Source of the DNA: Clostridia bacterium
GTDB lineage: Bacteria > Bacillota > Clostridia > UBA1381
NCBI GenBank assembly: GCA_017935675.1
Contig: JAGBHE010000003.1
Coordinates: 45,002 to 109,001 of the forward strand
Direction of reading: 5' to 3'
Length of the DNA: 64,000 bases
The position numbers and the translations under genes are program-made. Each line of letters begins with the position of its first letter. Positions within the stretch are counted from its first letter, which is position 1. The notes under the pieces were generated by a model that was not told the origin of the DNA, ran no database searches, and saw only the letters and a list, made by a program, of their open reading frames with translations. Positions 24,607 through 33,121 of this stretch are shown here, one piece after another.

Positions 24607-26376
24607 ATGACACGCATCAGAAACTTGATGAAGGATAGCCTAAACAGTCAATTGGTTGCAGTATCGGTAATTATGAGTTTAATTACTGTTGGAGGGGCTT
24701 GTTTTTTTACATATAAACATATGAAAAAAGTTGCAATAAACAATACCATAACCCATATTGATGAATCAATAAACCAGATGGCTGAACGCTTGTCCGACAA
24801 AATGATGCTTATTTTGGATCAATTTGGAACAATTGAGAATGATGTCGATTTCATGCAGATCGCCGGAAAGCAGGATGGTGTGCATAATCTTGAAGATTTT
24901 GCTGTATTATCGGAAATATTTACGGATTCACATTTGCAAAATTCCAAGATGTTAGACAGCATTTTATTTTTGCGGCTGGATGGACAGATTTTTCATGAAT
25001 ATCAATATATCTTTAACAGTTCATTTCAATATAAAGAACAACCCTGGTATCAAAAAACGGCCGGAAATGATGGATATATTGTCTGGTATCCGCCTTATCA
25101 AAATGAATTATTGACAAATAAGAAACAAGAAACAATTGGTTTGATGAAAATGATTACGGATAACCGCTACAATAATTTGGGTATTTTAATAATGAACTTA
25201 AATATTAATTATTTTCAAAATGAACTTGAAAAGCTTAGTCTTGGACCCGGAACTTCGCAATTTATTATTGATAAAGAAAACAATATTATTATTTCATCGG
25301 ACAGAGATATAGAAAAATGCAGAAAAATAATGGAACAATCGGATATGGAGGAAGATGAAATATTTAAAGACATCTCATATGAAGGTCAAAACACAAAAAT
25401 TATCAGAATAGATATGGGAGTGGGAGAATGGCAGATTGTTGGTGTAATACCTGAAAATTCACTGTTTAATGATGCTGAAATGCTTTGGGCGGGTTTGATT
25501 GCATCAATTCTTACCGGACTGGTGGTATCTCTGTTTTTATTAGCATTTGTTTTAAATCGTATCACAATTCCGATTACAAAATTGAAAGCAACAATGCGAT
25601 CAATGCAAAATGATGAAACGTATATTCGTTTTAACAAAAAAGAAATTAACCGACGTGATGAGATTGGTGATTTGGCACGCAACTTTAATGCAATGATGGA
25701 TCGTATTGATGCGTTGGTGGAACAGGTACGACGGGAAAGCAAAATGAAATCACAGGCGCAGTTGCGGGCTTTACAGCAACAGATAAATTCTCATTTTTTG
25801 TATAACACCCTTGACACAATTTATTGGAAAGTAATCAGCGGAGATAAGACCGGAAGTGCAGATATGGTAAAGCGTTTGTCCACCTACTTCCGTCTTGCAC
25901 TGAATCATGGGAATGACATTACAACAGTTCGTAATGAAGTACAGCATATAGAGAATTATATCGCGATTGAACAATATAGGTATAAATATCCGATTATCTG
26001 CAAAATTGATGTGGATGAGGACATTTATGATTTTCGTATGCCGAAATTACTTTTGCAGCCGCTTGTAGAAAATGCTGTGGTTCATGGGATTTTTACAAAA
26101 AAAGAAAATGGAACGATTTTAGTACGTGGATATGCCTATGATCACACGGTTGTTTTTGTTGTAGAGGATAACGGTGCAGGCATGGATGTTATGGCAATAA
26201 ACAAGTATGTGAAAGAAGATAAAAAAGAAGAGGGTATGAAAAAAAGCTTTGCCCTGCGCAATATTTATACAAGAATTAATTTGTTTTATAAGGGCTTGGG
26301 CAGCATGGATTTTTATTTGAATAAAGATGGCGGAGCAGGTGTGCGGATTGAATTGCCGGCTGATTTTGAGGAGTGA
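24607..26376 (+). CDS. YesM-like sensor histidine kinase
   Basis: 589 residues from ATG 24607 (GGAGAG seven bases upstream). Membrane helix about 12-33, extracytoplasmic dCache-like sensor (to about 290), second helix near 295-318, HAMP (about 318-375) and a His_kinase domain with acceptor motif INSHFLYNTLD. The ATPase has LLQPLVENAVVHGI and VEDNGAGM. This architecture is used by Gram-positive bacteria to sense oligosaccharides and signals to AraC-type regulators. It overlaps the translation signal of the regulator encoded next. Confidence 0.92.
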   Translation: MTRIRNLMKDSLNSQLVAVSVIMSLITVGGACFFTYKHMKKVAINNTITHIDESINQMAERLSDKMMLILDQFGTIENDVDFMQIAGKQDGVHNLEDFAVLSEIFTDSHLQNSKMLDSILFLRLDGQIFHEYQYIFNSSFQYKEQPWYQKTAGNDGYIVWYPPYQNELLTNKKQETIGLMKMITDNRYNNLGILIMNLNINYFQNELEKLSLGPGTSQFIIDKENNIIISSDRDIEKCRKIMEQSDMEEDEIFKDISYEGQNTKIIRIDMGVGEWQIVGVIPENSLFNDAEMLWAGLIASILTGLVVSLFLLAFVLNRITIPITKLKATMRSMQNDETYIRFNKKEINRRDEIGDLARNFNAMMDRIDALVEQVRRESKMKSQAQLRALQQQINSHFLYNTLDTIYWKVISGDKTGSADMVKRLSTYFRLALNHGNDITTVRNEVQHIENYIAIEQYRYKYPIICKIDVDEDIYDFRMPKLLLQPLVENAVVHGIFTKKENGTILVRGYAYDHTVVFVVEDNGAGMDVMAINKYVKEDKKEEGMKKSFALRNIYTRINLFYKGLGSMDFYLNKDGGAGVRIELPADFEE

Positions 26377-26381
26377 TATCT

Positions 26382-27965
26382 ATGAGAATGTTGATTGTAG
26401 ATGACGAAATTGTCGCAGCAAATGCAATATGTAATGTATTTGACTGGAGGACACTGGACATTGATGAAGTCAAGGTGTTGGATTCGGGGTTAGACGCAAT
26501 TGAAATTATCAAAGCCGGAGGCGTTGATATACTTTTAACAGATATCAAAATGCCGGATTTGGACGGACTTACATTGTCACGTCAGTCATTGAGGGTACAG
26601 CCGGAATTAAAAATAATTTTATTCAGCGGATATGATGATTTTGAATATGCACAAAAGGCTATGCGTATCGGAGTATTGGAATATCTTCTAAAGCCTGTGA
26701 CATTAGAAGAAGTGGTGCCGGCTGTACGGCGTGCAGTGAGTAAATGCCGACAGGAAAGGTTTAAACGTCAAATGGAAGCGGACTATATTGAAAATGAGAA
26801 TAAATACAAAGATAATTTAGTTCGCACAGTTTCTTTAAAATTAATTCAGTCCGGAGAATATCTTAAAGAACAGGAAAAACAGGAATATTTTCGATTGCTG
26901 CAATTAGAAAATATTCCGGAAAAATGTTGTGCTGCATGCTTAAAATTTTTTGAGTATCAGCAAAATGCGATTTGGGATATCGAACGTGATAGTGAGCTTC
27001 TGCGGTTTGCGGTAAAGAATGTATTGGACGAATTGCTTGAGGGGCGGGGAATTTCCTTTCATACTGCCCGGAACAACATTGCTATACTTATTTTTAATGT
27101 TCATTCTGAAATTGAATGCATTGCAAAAGCAAGAGAATGTTTGCAAACAATTAATAAGACTTTAGAGATTGGGGCGGTGATAGGAGTTGGAAGACTTGCT
27201 TCAGTTTCTAAGATGTATGAATCTTATCAGGATGCACAGAAAGCTTGTAATGTTGAATATTTTTATGAGAAAAACGGTGTAACTCATGCTGATGACCTGA
27301 AAAAAGAGGAATACACTTATCCGCAGGAGCTTGAAGAAAAACTGCTAAAAAAAATTGCTCTTGGCAGACAAAATGAAGAGAGCTTTGCAAGCATATTAAA
27401 TCAATATTTTGATGCAGTGCAGGGTGAGAGAATATTGACGGTTCAGACAATGCAAAATATATGCAGTACATTGTTGATGATGGTTTTTAAGAAGCTGCAG
27501 TCTTTGGATATTGATACAGAAAATATTGATATAATTCAGTGGATGGAGGAATTAAAACAACTGCATACGTTACGGCAATTCAGACAGTTTATGCTCAGAA
27601 AAATGAGAATTGTGAATGATAAGATTGCCAGGATGGGTATTTCAAAAAACAAGCTTCTGGTTTTAAATGCTCAAAAATATATTGAGGAACATTTAGACGG
27701 AGATTTATCGCTTGAGACAATGGCGAAAATGTTTTTTCTGAGTTCTCGTTATTTTGCAGCATTATTTAAGGAATATACAGGGGTGGCACTTTCAGATTAT
27801 ATCAATAATTGCCGCATGGAAAAGGCGAAATATTTGTTGTTGAACACAGACCAAAGCGTTGGTAACATCGCACGAAAGACAGGCTATGACGATCAGGGGC
27901 ATTTCAGCAGAAATTTTAAGAATTATACCGGAATGAAACCGTCCGAATATAAAAAAATACATAAA
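26382..27965 (+). CDS. YesN-like AraC-family response regulator
   Basis: 528 codons from ATG 26382 (GAGGAGTGATATCT upstream); the stop codon may extend to 27968. The receiver domain has the acidic DDE (near 6-8), phospho-acceptor Asp in LLTDIKMPD (near 56) and Lys in LLKPV. A middle region of about 280 residues follows. The C-terminal AraC domain has two helix-turn-helix units (about 430-525; DLSLETMAKMFFLSSRYFAA and SVGNIARKTGYDDQGHFSRN). It is probably phosphorylated by the adjacent YesM-like kinase and activates the transporter operon, whose promoter has a dyad at 28033-28067. Confidence 0.92.
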
Positions 27966-27975
27966 TAATTTGAAA

Positions 27976-28006
27976 TAAAATCCTCCGGCTGTGCCGGGGG
28001 ATTTTA
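27976..28006 (+). terminator. Terminator after the two-component system genes
   Basis: The stem TAAAATCC...CCGGC / GCCGG...GGATTTTA has a short TGT loop and a T-rich tail (ATTTTATTATAT). It separates the regulator gene from the transporter operon. Confidence 0.7.
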
Positions 28007-28032
28007 TTATATAAGAACATAATAAAAAATAC

Positions 28033-28091
28033 GAATATACAAATTTTGTGTACCAAAATCCATATTCATAAAATAAGAATAGTGATATAAT
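28033..28091 (+). promoter_or_regulatory. Transporter operon promoter with nested dyad
   Basis: A good -10, TATAAT, lies at 28086-28091, but the -35 position (28063-28068) reads TATTCA. Upstream is a nested inverted repeat: outer arms GAATAT (28033-28038) and ATATTC (28062-28067), inner ATTTTG-tgtac-CAAAAT (28044-28060). A strong -10, poor -35 and overlapping dyad is the form expected of an activator-dependent promoter, with the YesN-like protein as candidate. Confidence 0.55.
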
Positions 28092-28124
28092 TTTTATGAA
28101 ACAAAAAACGGAGGTGGATTCGGC

Positions 28125-29069
28125 GTGGAGTTGGCACGACGGGTAAAAGAAAAAAGACCGAGACGAAAGCGAAATTTCGGGCAATGGTTTGAGGATATTG
28201 GCAGTACATATGTGATGATTTTGCCGACATTTATAATGTTTATTATATTAACGTTGTATCCAATGTTTTGGGTGTTTCGTTTTATGTTTTATGAGTATGA
28301 TGGTGTTTCAAAAGCAGTATTTGTCGGTTTCGATAATTTTGTGCGTATGTTTACCAGGGATCAGGCATGGTGGAGTTCTGTTTTGATTACATTTAAGGTC
28401 GCCTTTTTGAAACTGATTATAGAAATACCTCTGGCAATGCTGACGGCAGTACTTTTGAATAAAAAAGAAATCAAAGGAAAGGGATTGTTCAGAGGTATTT
28501 ATTTTCTTCCGACGGTAACAAGTGCGGCAGTTATGAGCGTTGTTTTTTCCTTTGTGTTGTCGCCTTATAATGGTATTTTAAACAGTTTGCTTTTAAAATT
28601 CGGAATTATTCACGAAAGTGTTGACTTTCTGAGTAATGGAACATCGGCGCTGGTAACTTGTGCGGTTATTTCTGTTTGGCAGATTTTTGGTCAGAACACG
28701 CTGTTGATTCTTTCAGGGTTACAGGGAATTCCGGAAGATGTATATGAAAGTGCACAAGTGGACGGTGCAAATCGTTTGCAATGTTTTTTAAAAATTACGG
28801 TTCCGTTAATTATGCCGACGCTCAGGATTATTCTTATGTTGGCAATAATCGGAAGCCTTGGCATATTTGATACTATTTTCGTACTTACAGGCGGCGGACC
28901 TTCCGGTGAAACAAGCGTTATGGCGATTCATATATACCAACGACTGTTTGGTGAAGGCGTCCCGGAATATGGATACAGCGCATGCCTTAGCTTTATTTCT
29001 TCTGTGATTTCAGGGATTATAACAGTATTTTATCTGGCAGTTTCCAAAAAATCAGCAGATGTATATTGA
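28125..29069 (+). CDS. Sugar ABC transporter permease, LplB/UgpA type
   Basis: 314 residues from GTG 28125 with GGAGGTG eight bases upstream. About six membrane helices follow a basic N-terminal tail (RRVKEKRPRRKR). The EAA loop that contacts the ATPase reads YESAQVDGANRLQCFLKITVP (near 207). It is the first permease of a carbohydrate-uptake type 1 importer. The locus has no ATPase gene, so a shared MsmX-type ATPase encoded elsewhere would power it. Confidence 0.93.
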   Translation: MELARRVKEKRPRRKRNFGQWFEDIGSTYVMILPTFIMFIILTLYPMFWVFRFMFYEYDGVSKAVFVGFDNFVRMFTRDQAWWSSVLITFKVAFLKLIIEIPLAMLTAVLLNKKEIKGKGLFRGIYFLPTVTSAAVMSVVFSFVLSPYNGILNSLLLKFGIIHESVDFLSNGTSALVTCAVISVWQIFGQNTLLILSGLQGIPEDVYESAQVDGANRLQCFLKITVPLIMPTLRIILMLAIIGSLGIFDTIFVLTGGGPSGETSVMAIHIYQRLFGEGVPEYGYSACLSFISSVISGIITVFYLAVSKKSADVY

Positions 29070-29082
29070 TTGGAGGAAGACG

Positions 29083-29949
29083 ATGGAACATAAAAAAAGA
29101 CGAAGAAGAATTAATCCGTTTGAATTTGGATTAAATACCGTAATTTATTTGATTTTGATTATTGTTGGTATAATAACATTATTTCCTGTAGTATACAGCT
29201 TGTTGGGTGCTTTTAAAAGTACACAGGAGCTGATGACATCCGGAAGTATATTGCCGAAGCAGTATACGTTAGATAATTATAAATATGTTCTGGATAAGAT
29301 TGATTTTTCACGTTACGCATTTAACAGTTTGTTTGTATCTGTTATGGCTGTGCTGACATCTACGCTTATGGCAACAACTACAGCGTATACATTTTCCAGA
29401 AGAAACTTTGTGGGCAAAAAGCTTATTAAAACTATGTACCTTGCAACAATGTTTATAGGTGCAGGTGCGGCAACTATGTACCCTACATATAAATTATTGG
29501 TAGATTTGGGAATCAACAAAAATTACCTGGGACTGATATTTTTAAATTGCGGTGCACCGGTTCCGATTATTTTGCTGTGTGAAAGCTATTTGAAGGGAAT
29601 ATCCAAAGACTTTGATGATGCGGCAAAAATTGACGGTTGTTCTTTTTTCAGGATTTATGCACAGATTATCATGCCTATGCTGATGCCGATGGTTGCAGTT
29701 AACGCATTGCTCACATTTCGCGGCGTCTGGAACTCCTATTTGATGCCTATGATTGTGACTGCAGGACAACCCAAGCTTCAGCTCCTTACAGTAGCGATTG
29801 TTGAATTAAAAACCGGCGGGGGACTTGCAACAATGTGGTCTACGATTTTGGCAGCAGTAAATATATCACTGATTCCGATCATCATTGTATATGTTTTGTG
29901 TAATAAGCAGTTTATCAGAGGAATTGCAGAGGGCGGTTTAAAAGGTTAA
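29083..29949 (+). CDS. Sugar ABC transporter permease, AraQ/LplC type
   Basis: 288 residues from ATG 29083 after TTGGAGGAAGACG, which keeps the frame clear of the preceding gene's stop; a longer frame from 29059 overlaps it. Six membrane helices and an EAA loop FDDAAKIDGCSFFRIYAQIIMP (near 177). It pairs with the permease encoded 13 bp upstream. Confidence 0.93.
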   Translation: MEHKKRRRRINPFEFGLNTVIYLILIIVGIITLFPVVYSLLGAFKSTQELMTSGSILPKQYTLDNYKYVLDKIDFSRYAFNSLFVSVMAVLTSTLMATTTAYTFSRRNFVGKKLIKTMYLATMFIGAGAATMYPTYKLLVDLGINKNYLGLIFLNCGAPVPIILLCESYLKGISKDFDDAAKIDGCSFFRIYAQIIMPMLMPMVAVNALLTFRGVWNSYLMPMIVTAGQPKLQLLTVAIVELKTGGGLATMWSTILAAVNISLIPIIIVYVLCNKQFIRGIAEGGLKG

Positions 29950-29981
29950 TAAATTATTATTTATATAAAGGAGAATAAATT

Positions 29982-31334
29982 ATGAAAAAAATGATGAAAA
30001 GAGCAATTGCTTTGTTAGCAATTGCAGCGATTGCAGCACCGTTGGCATCATGCGGAAACGGAGGCAGTCAAACAAATTCAAGGGGCAAGGTGGAAATTCG
30101 TATTGTAACAAATGAGCGATCGAAGATGGAAGATTTACAGGAACGTGCAGATGAATTTAATGAGACAAATGACAAAAATATTTCTATCGTTTTTGACTTT
30201 AAGGGCGACAATGTTACTGATTTGATTAAAACCGGTTATACATCAAAGAGTGCACCTGATATACATATCGGAATGGGTGGAGCAATGGATTTGATTGCAA
30301 AAGATAACGGTTGGTATCGTAAAGTACCTGAGGAAACCGTAAATGAGTGGTCAGAACTCTATGGAGAACGTTTTGTTAAGAGGGAGACAGACGGAAAGGT
30401 TTATGAATTGGGAACGAATAATCCTATTGCAAATTGCAGCGGTTATAAATTCTTGTGGAATAAGGATTTATTCAGAGAAGCGGGTCTTAACCCGGATGAG
30501 GCTCCGGCTACATGGAATGATGTTCGTGAATACGCAAAGAAAATCACAGAGATTGGCGAGGGAAAAAAGTACGGATATGTAATGCCGTTTAAAGATGCAA
30601 TCTTTACAAGATATTATATTGTTATACCCGGTGCCACTTCCGGACTCTTTAATGCAGACGGTTTTGACCCGCGGATTAATCAGTATGATTACAGCGTTTA
30701 TGAGCCGTTGATTCAGGTTTATAGGGATATAATTGCAGACGGTTCTGTATTCCCGTCCCCATACACAATTGACAATGACACCGCACGTGCACAGTTCGCA
30801 GAAGGAAATATCGGTATGATTTGCGCTGCCGGTTGGGATGTGGATGTGTTTAATGAACAATTTGAAGTAAAAAATGATTGGGGTATCGGCGAGTATCCTG
30901 TCCTTGATGAATTTAACGGCGGTTATCCGTACGGTGTGCCGAGCGGTGGAAGCAATTATTTTATGAGCGCAATGAGTCAACATCCGGAGGAACAGCTTGA
31001 GGTTTATAAATGGTTGCTTACACCTGATGAAAGAAATAATCAAAAAAAGTTAGCGCAAAAAGGCAGAGAAGAATTTTCTATTTATAAGTATCCGCTTGCA
31101 AAAATGGATGATGCAAGTAACCCCGGAGCTATTATTAAGGTTGAGGGTGATGATTGCTGGACACAGCTCAAAGATGTAGTTTTGGGAACAGGCGATATCA
31201 CCGAAGGACTTGCTAAAATTTCGGATAGTTACAATTCGGCTATGGATAAAGCTGCAGCAGCGGGTGAGGATATGGAAGTATACCATGATCCGGACTATAG
31301 TTTCTTTGCGCAAAATGAGGCAGAATTAAATTAA
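29982..31334 (+). CDS. Sugar-binding lipoprotein of the ABC transporter
   Basis: 450 residues. The signal peptide ends in the lipobox LASC (Cys near 24), so the protein is tethered to the outer face of the membrane. The rest is a cluster B/D type extracellular solute-binding protein (family 1) with segments such as KEVRIVTNERS-like first strand and GAMDLIAKDNGWY. Its ligand is probably an oligosaccharide produced by the exported enzymes encoded downstream. It lies 32 bp after the permeases. Confidence 0.92.
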   Translation: MKKMMKRAIALLAIAAIAAPLASCGNGGSQTNSRGKVEIRIVTNERSKMEDLQERADEFNETNDKNISIVFDFKGDNVTDLIKTGYTSKSAPDIHIGMGGAMDLIAKDNGWYRKVPEETVNEWSELYGERFVKRETDGKVYELGTNNPIANCSGYKFLWNKDLFREAGLNPDEAPATWNDVREYAKKITEIGEGKKYGYVMPFKDAIFTRYYIVIPGATSGLFNADGFDPRINQYDYSVYEPLIQVYRDIIADGSVFPSPYTIDNDTARAQFAEGNIGMICAAGWDVDVFNEQFEVKNDWGIGEYPVLDEFNGGYPYGVPSGGSNYFMSAMSQHPEEQLEVYKWLLTPDERNNQKKLAQKGREEFSIYKYPLAKMDDASNPGAIIKVEGDDCWTQLKDVVLGTGDITEGLAKISDSYNSAMDKAAAAGEDMEVYHDPDYSFFAQNEAELN

Positions 31335-31360
31335 TTTATTGACGTGAGGAGAAATATATA

Positions 31361-33121
31361 ATGAGGAAATTGAAACTGATAAGCCTCATATGCAGTGCGG
31401 CAGTGACAATGAGTTTATTACCGGCTGCAGGAGCAGCTGCAGATGACAAGCTGTCGGTCAAGGCGGATTATGAGACTTATGTGCTTACTCTTTATGGAAC
31501 AGCAGGAGAAGCATATGAGGGAGAAATCGTCAATATTCAAATAGTAAAACCGCTTGGTGAAGGAATTAATGAAATCCCCGAAATTAATTCAGATAACTAT
31601 GAAGATCTTGTACCGCTGCAATCTTATACGGTAGTTGAAGAAGATGGAAGTTATCATTATTCTTTCCGCCTGAGCGAAAGTGCTAAAAAAGAAAATCCCT
31701 ATTGGGTAAAAATTACGGTGGACAGTCCGGATGCAAAGCATCCGGCACTCCACGAATATACATCTTTTAGTTATACGTCAAAAACGGAGGTTGACAGAAA
31801 GCTTTCAGAATTTGAAGAAACGGTTAATCCGCAAACATTTGAGGACAATTGTGATTTGTTAGACATTAAGATACCATCTGTTTATAATTATTTTGATGAG
31901 ACGCAAAAAAACAGCGTAGCCTTTATGATATCCGAAAAAATTAAGGCTTCAGGGAAAAAACTCTCAACAACTGATTTGCAAATTTATGTGACCGATTCAG
32001 TGTTTATGGTCTCAGTTCAAAAAGCAAATTCTTCAGCTCAACTGAAAACCTTTTTGAGTGATACTCAAAGTATGGATTATTTTGGTCTGGATTTTGAAAA
32101 CAAATATTATGTAAACCTGAATGCTAATCAGAACGAAGTATCAGAGCGTATATTCAGCCACAGGGAGCAAGCTGTCAGCAAAGAGGACATAGGGAATTTA
32201 TTCAGAGAACATTTGCTTTTAATAAACGTATGCCATGCTTCGAATAAAAATGCGGTTCCCGGATTAATTGAGGAATTTAAAGATGTAATATCTGCATCAA
32301 ATTATTCAAATTATAACGGTTTATCCTCTCAAACGCAGCGGGACAGTGTGAATGTAGCAGTAGTATCTGCATCAGCTGACAAATCAGAGAATATTGAAGC
32401 TTTCAATGCAATGCTTGAAAAATCCATCCATGACGCCAAAAATTCCGGCGGTTCGACAGGCGGCGGAGGCGGCAGTAATGGTGGAAGTACAAGCAGCGGA
32501 AGAAATCAGATTATCATTCCGACTCCGGAATCAACTCCGTCATCGCCGGATAATTTAAATGATTCTCCGTTTAAAGATTTAGAAAATTATGAATGGGCAA
32601 AAGAGAGTATCAATACTCTATACAGTAAAAACATAATTAACGGAAAAGAGACCGGGAAGTTTAGTCCGGAAAGTCTTCTTACAAGGGAAGAATTTGTAAA
32701 GATAATTTGTTGCGCATTTAACTTCGGAGAAAGTACGGGGACAGGATATTTTGATGACGTAGACAATACGGCATGGTATGTAGGTTATGTGAATGCTGCG
32801 TATGAACAAGGGATTATCAGTGGCATTGGAGATCGGAAATTTGGTGTCAGTGCTCCTATCACAAGAGAAGATGTGCTTGTAATCATGGCGAGAAGTATAA
32901 AAAAAATGGGCTATTCCGTAGAAGTTTCAAAGGAGGTAGAATTTTCAGACACCGCTGATATCAGCGATTATGCGCTGGATGCTGTTTTGGAAATGAGCGG
33001 AGCAGGTGTTATAAACGGATATCCTGACGGAAGGTTTATACCTGAAAATAATATTACACGTGCGGAAGCAGCGGTTGCAGTCGCAAATCTATTGAAAATC
33101 TATACAGGAGGATCAGCATGA
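31361..33121 (+). CDS. Exported S-layer homology protein
   Basis: 586 residues with a signal peptide (about 1-27). A region of about 330 residues of unknown fold includes an immunoglobulin-like first part (to about 130). A Gly/Ser-rich linker follows (near 360-380, GGSTGGGGGSNGGS). Three C-terminal SLH repeats start near 404, 464 and 528, each with a TREE/TRAE motif. SLH domains bind pyruvylated wall polysaccharide, so the N-terminal part is displayed on the cell surface. It sits 26 bp after the binding-protein gene, suggesting a surface glycan-capture role. No catalytic motif is seen. Confidence 0.88.
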   Translation: MRKLKLISLICSAAVTMSLLPAAGAAADDKLSVKADYETYVLTLYGTAGEAYEGEIVNIQIVKPLGEGINEIPEINSDNYEDLVPLQSYTVVEEDGSYHYSFRLSESAKKENPYWVKITVDSPDAKHPALHEYTSFSYTSKTEVDRKLSEFEETVNPQTFEDNCDLLDIKIPSVYNYFDETQKNSVAFMISEKIKASGKKLSTTDLQIYVTDSVFMVSVQKANSSAQLKTFLSDTQSMDYFGLDFENKYYVNLNANQNEVSERIFSHREQAVSKEDIGNLFREHLLLINVCHASNKNAVPGLIEEFKDVISASNYSNYNGLSSQTQRDSVNVAVVSASADKSENIEAFNAMLEKSIHDAKNSGGSTGGGGGSNGGSTSSGRNQIIIPTPESTPSSPDNLNDSPFKDLENYEWAKESINTLYSKNIINGKETGKFSPESLLTREEFVKIICCAFNFGESTGTGYFDDVDNTAWYVGYVNAAYEQGIISGIGDRKFGVSAPITREDVLVIMARSIKKMGYSVEVSKEVEFSDTADISDYALDAVLEMSGAGVINGYPDGRFIPENNITRAEAAVAVANLLKIYTGGSA

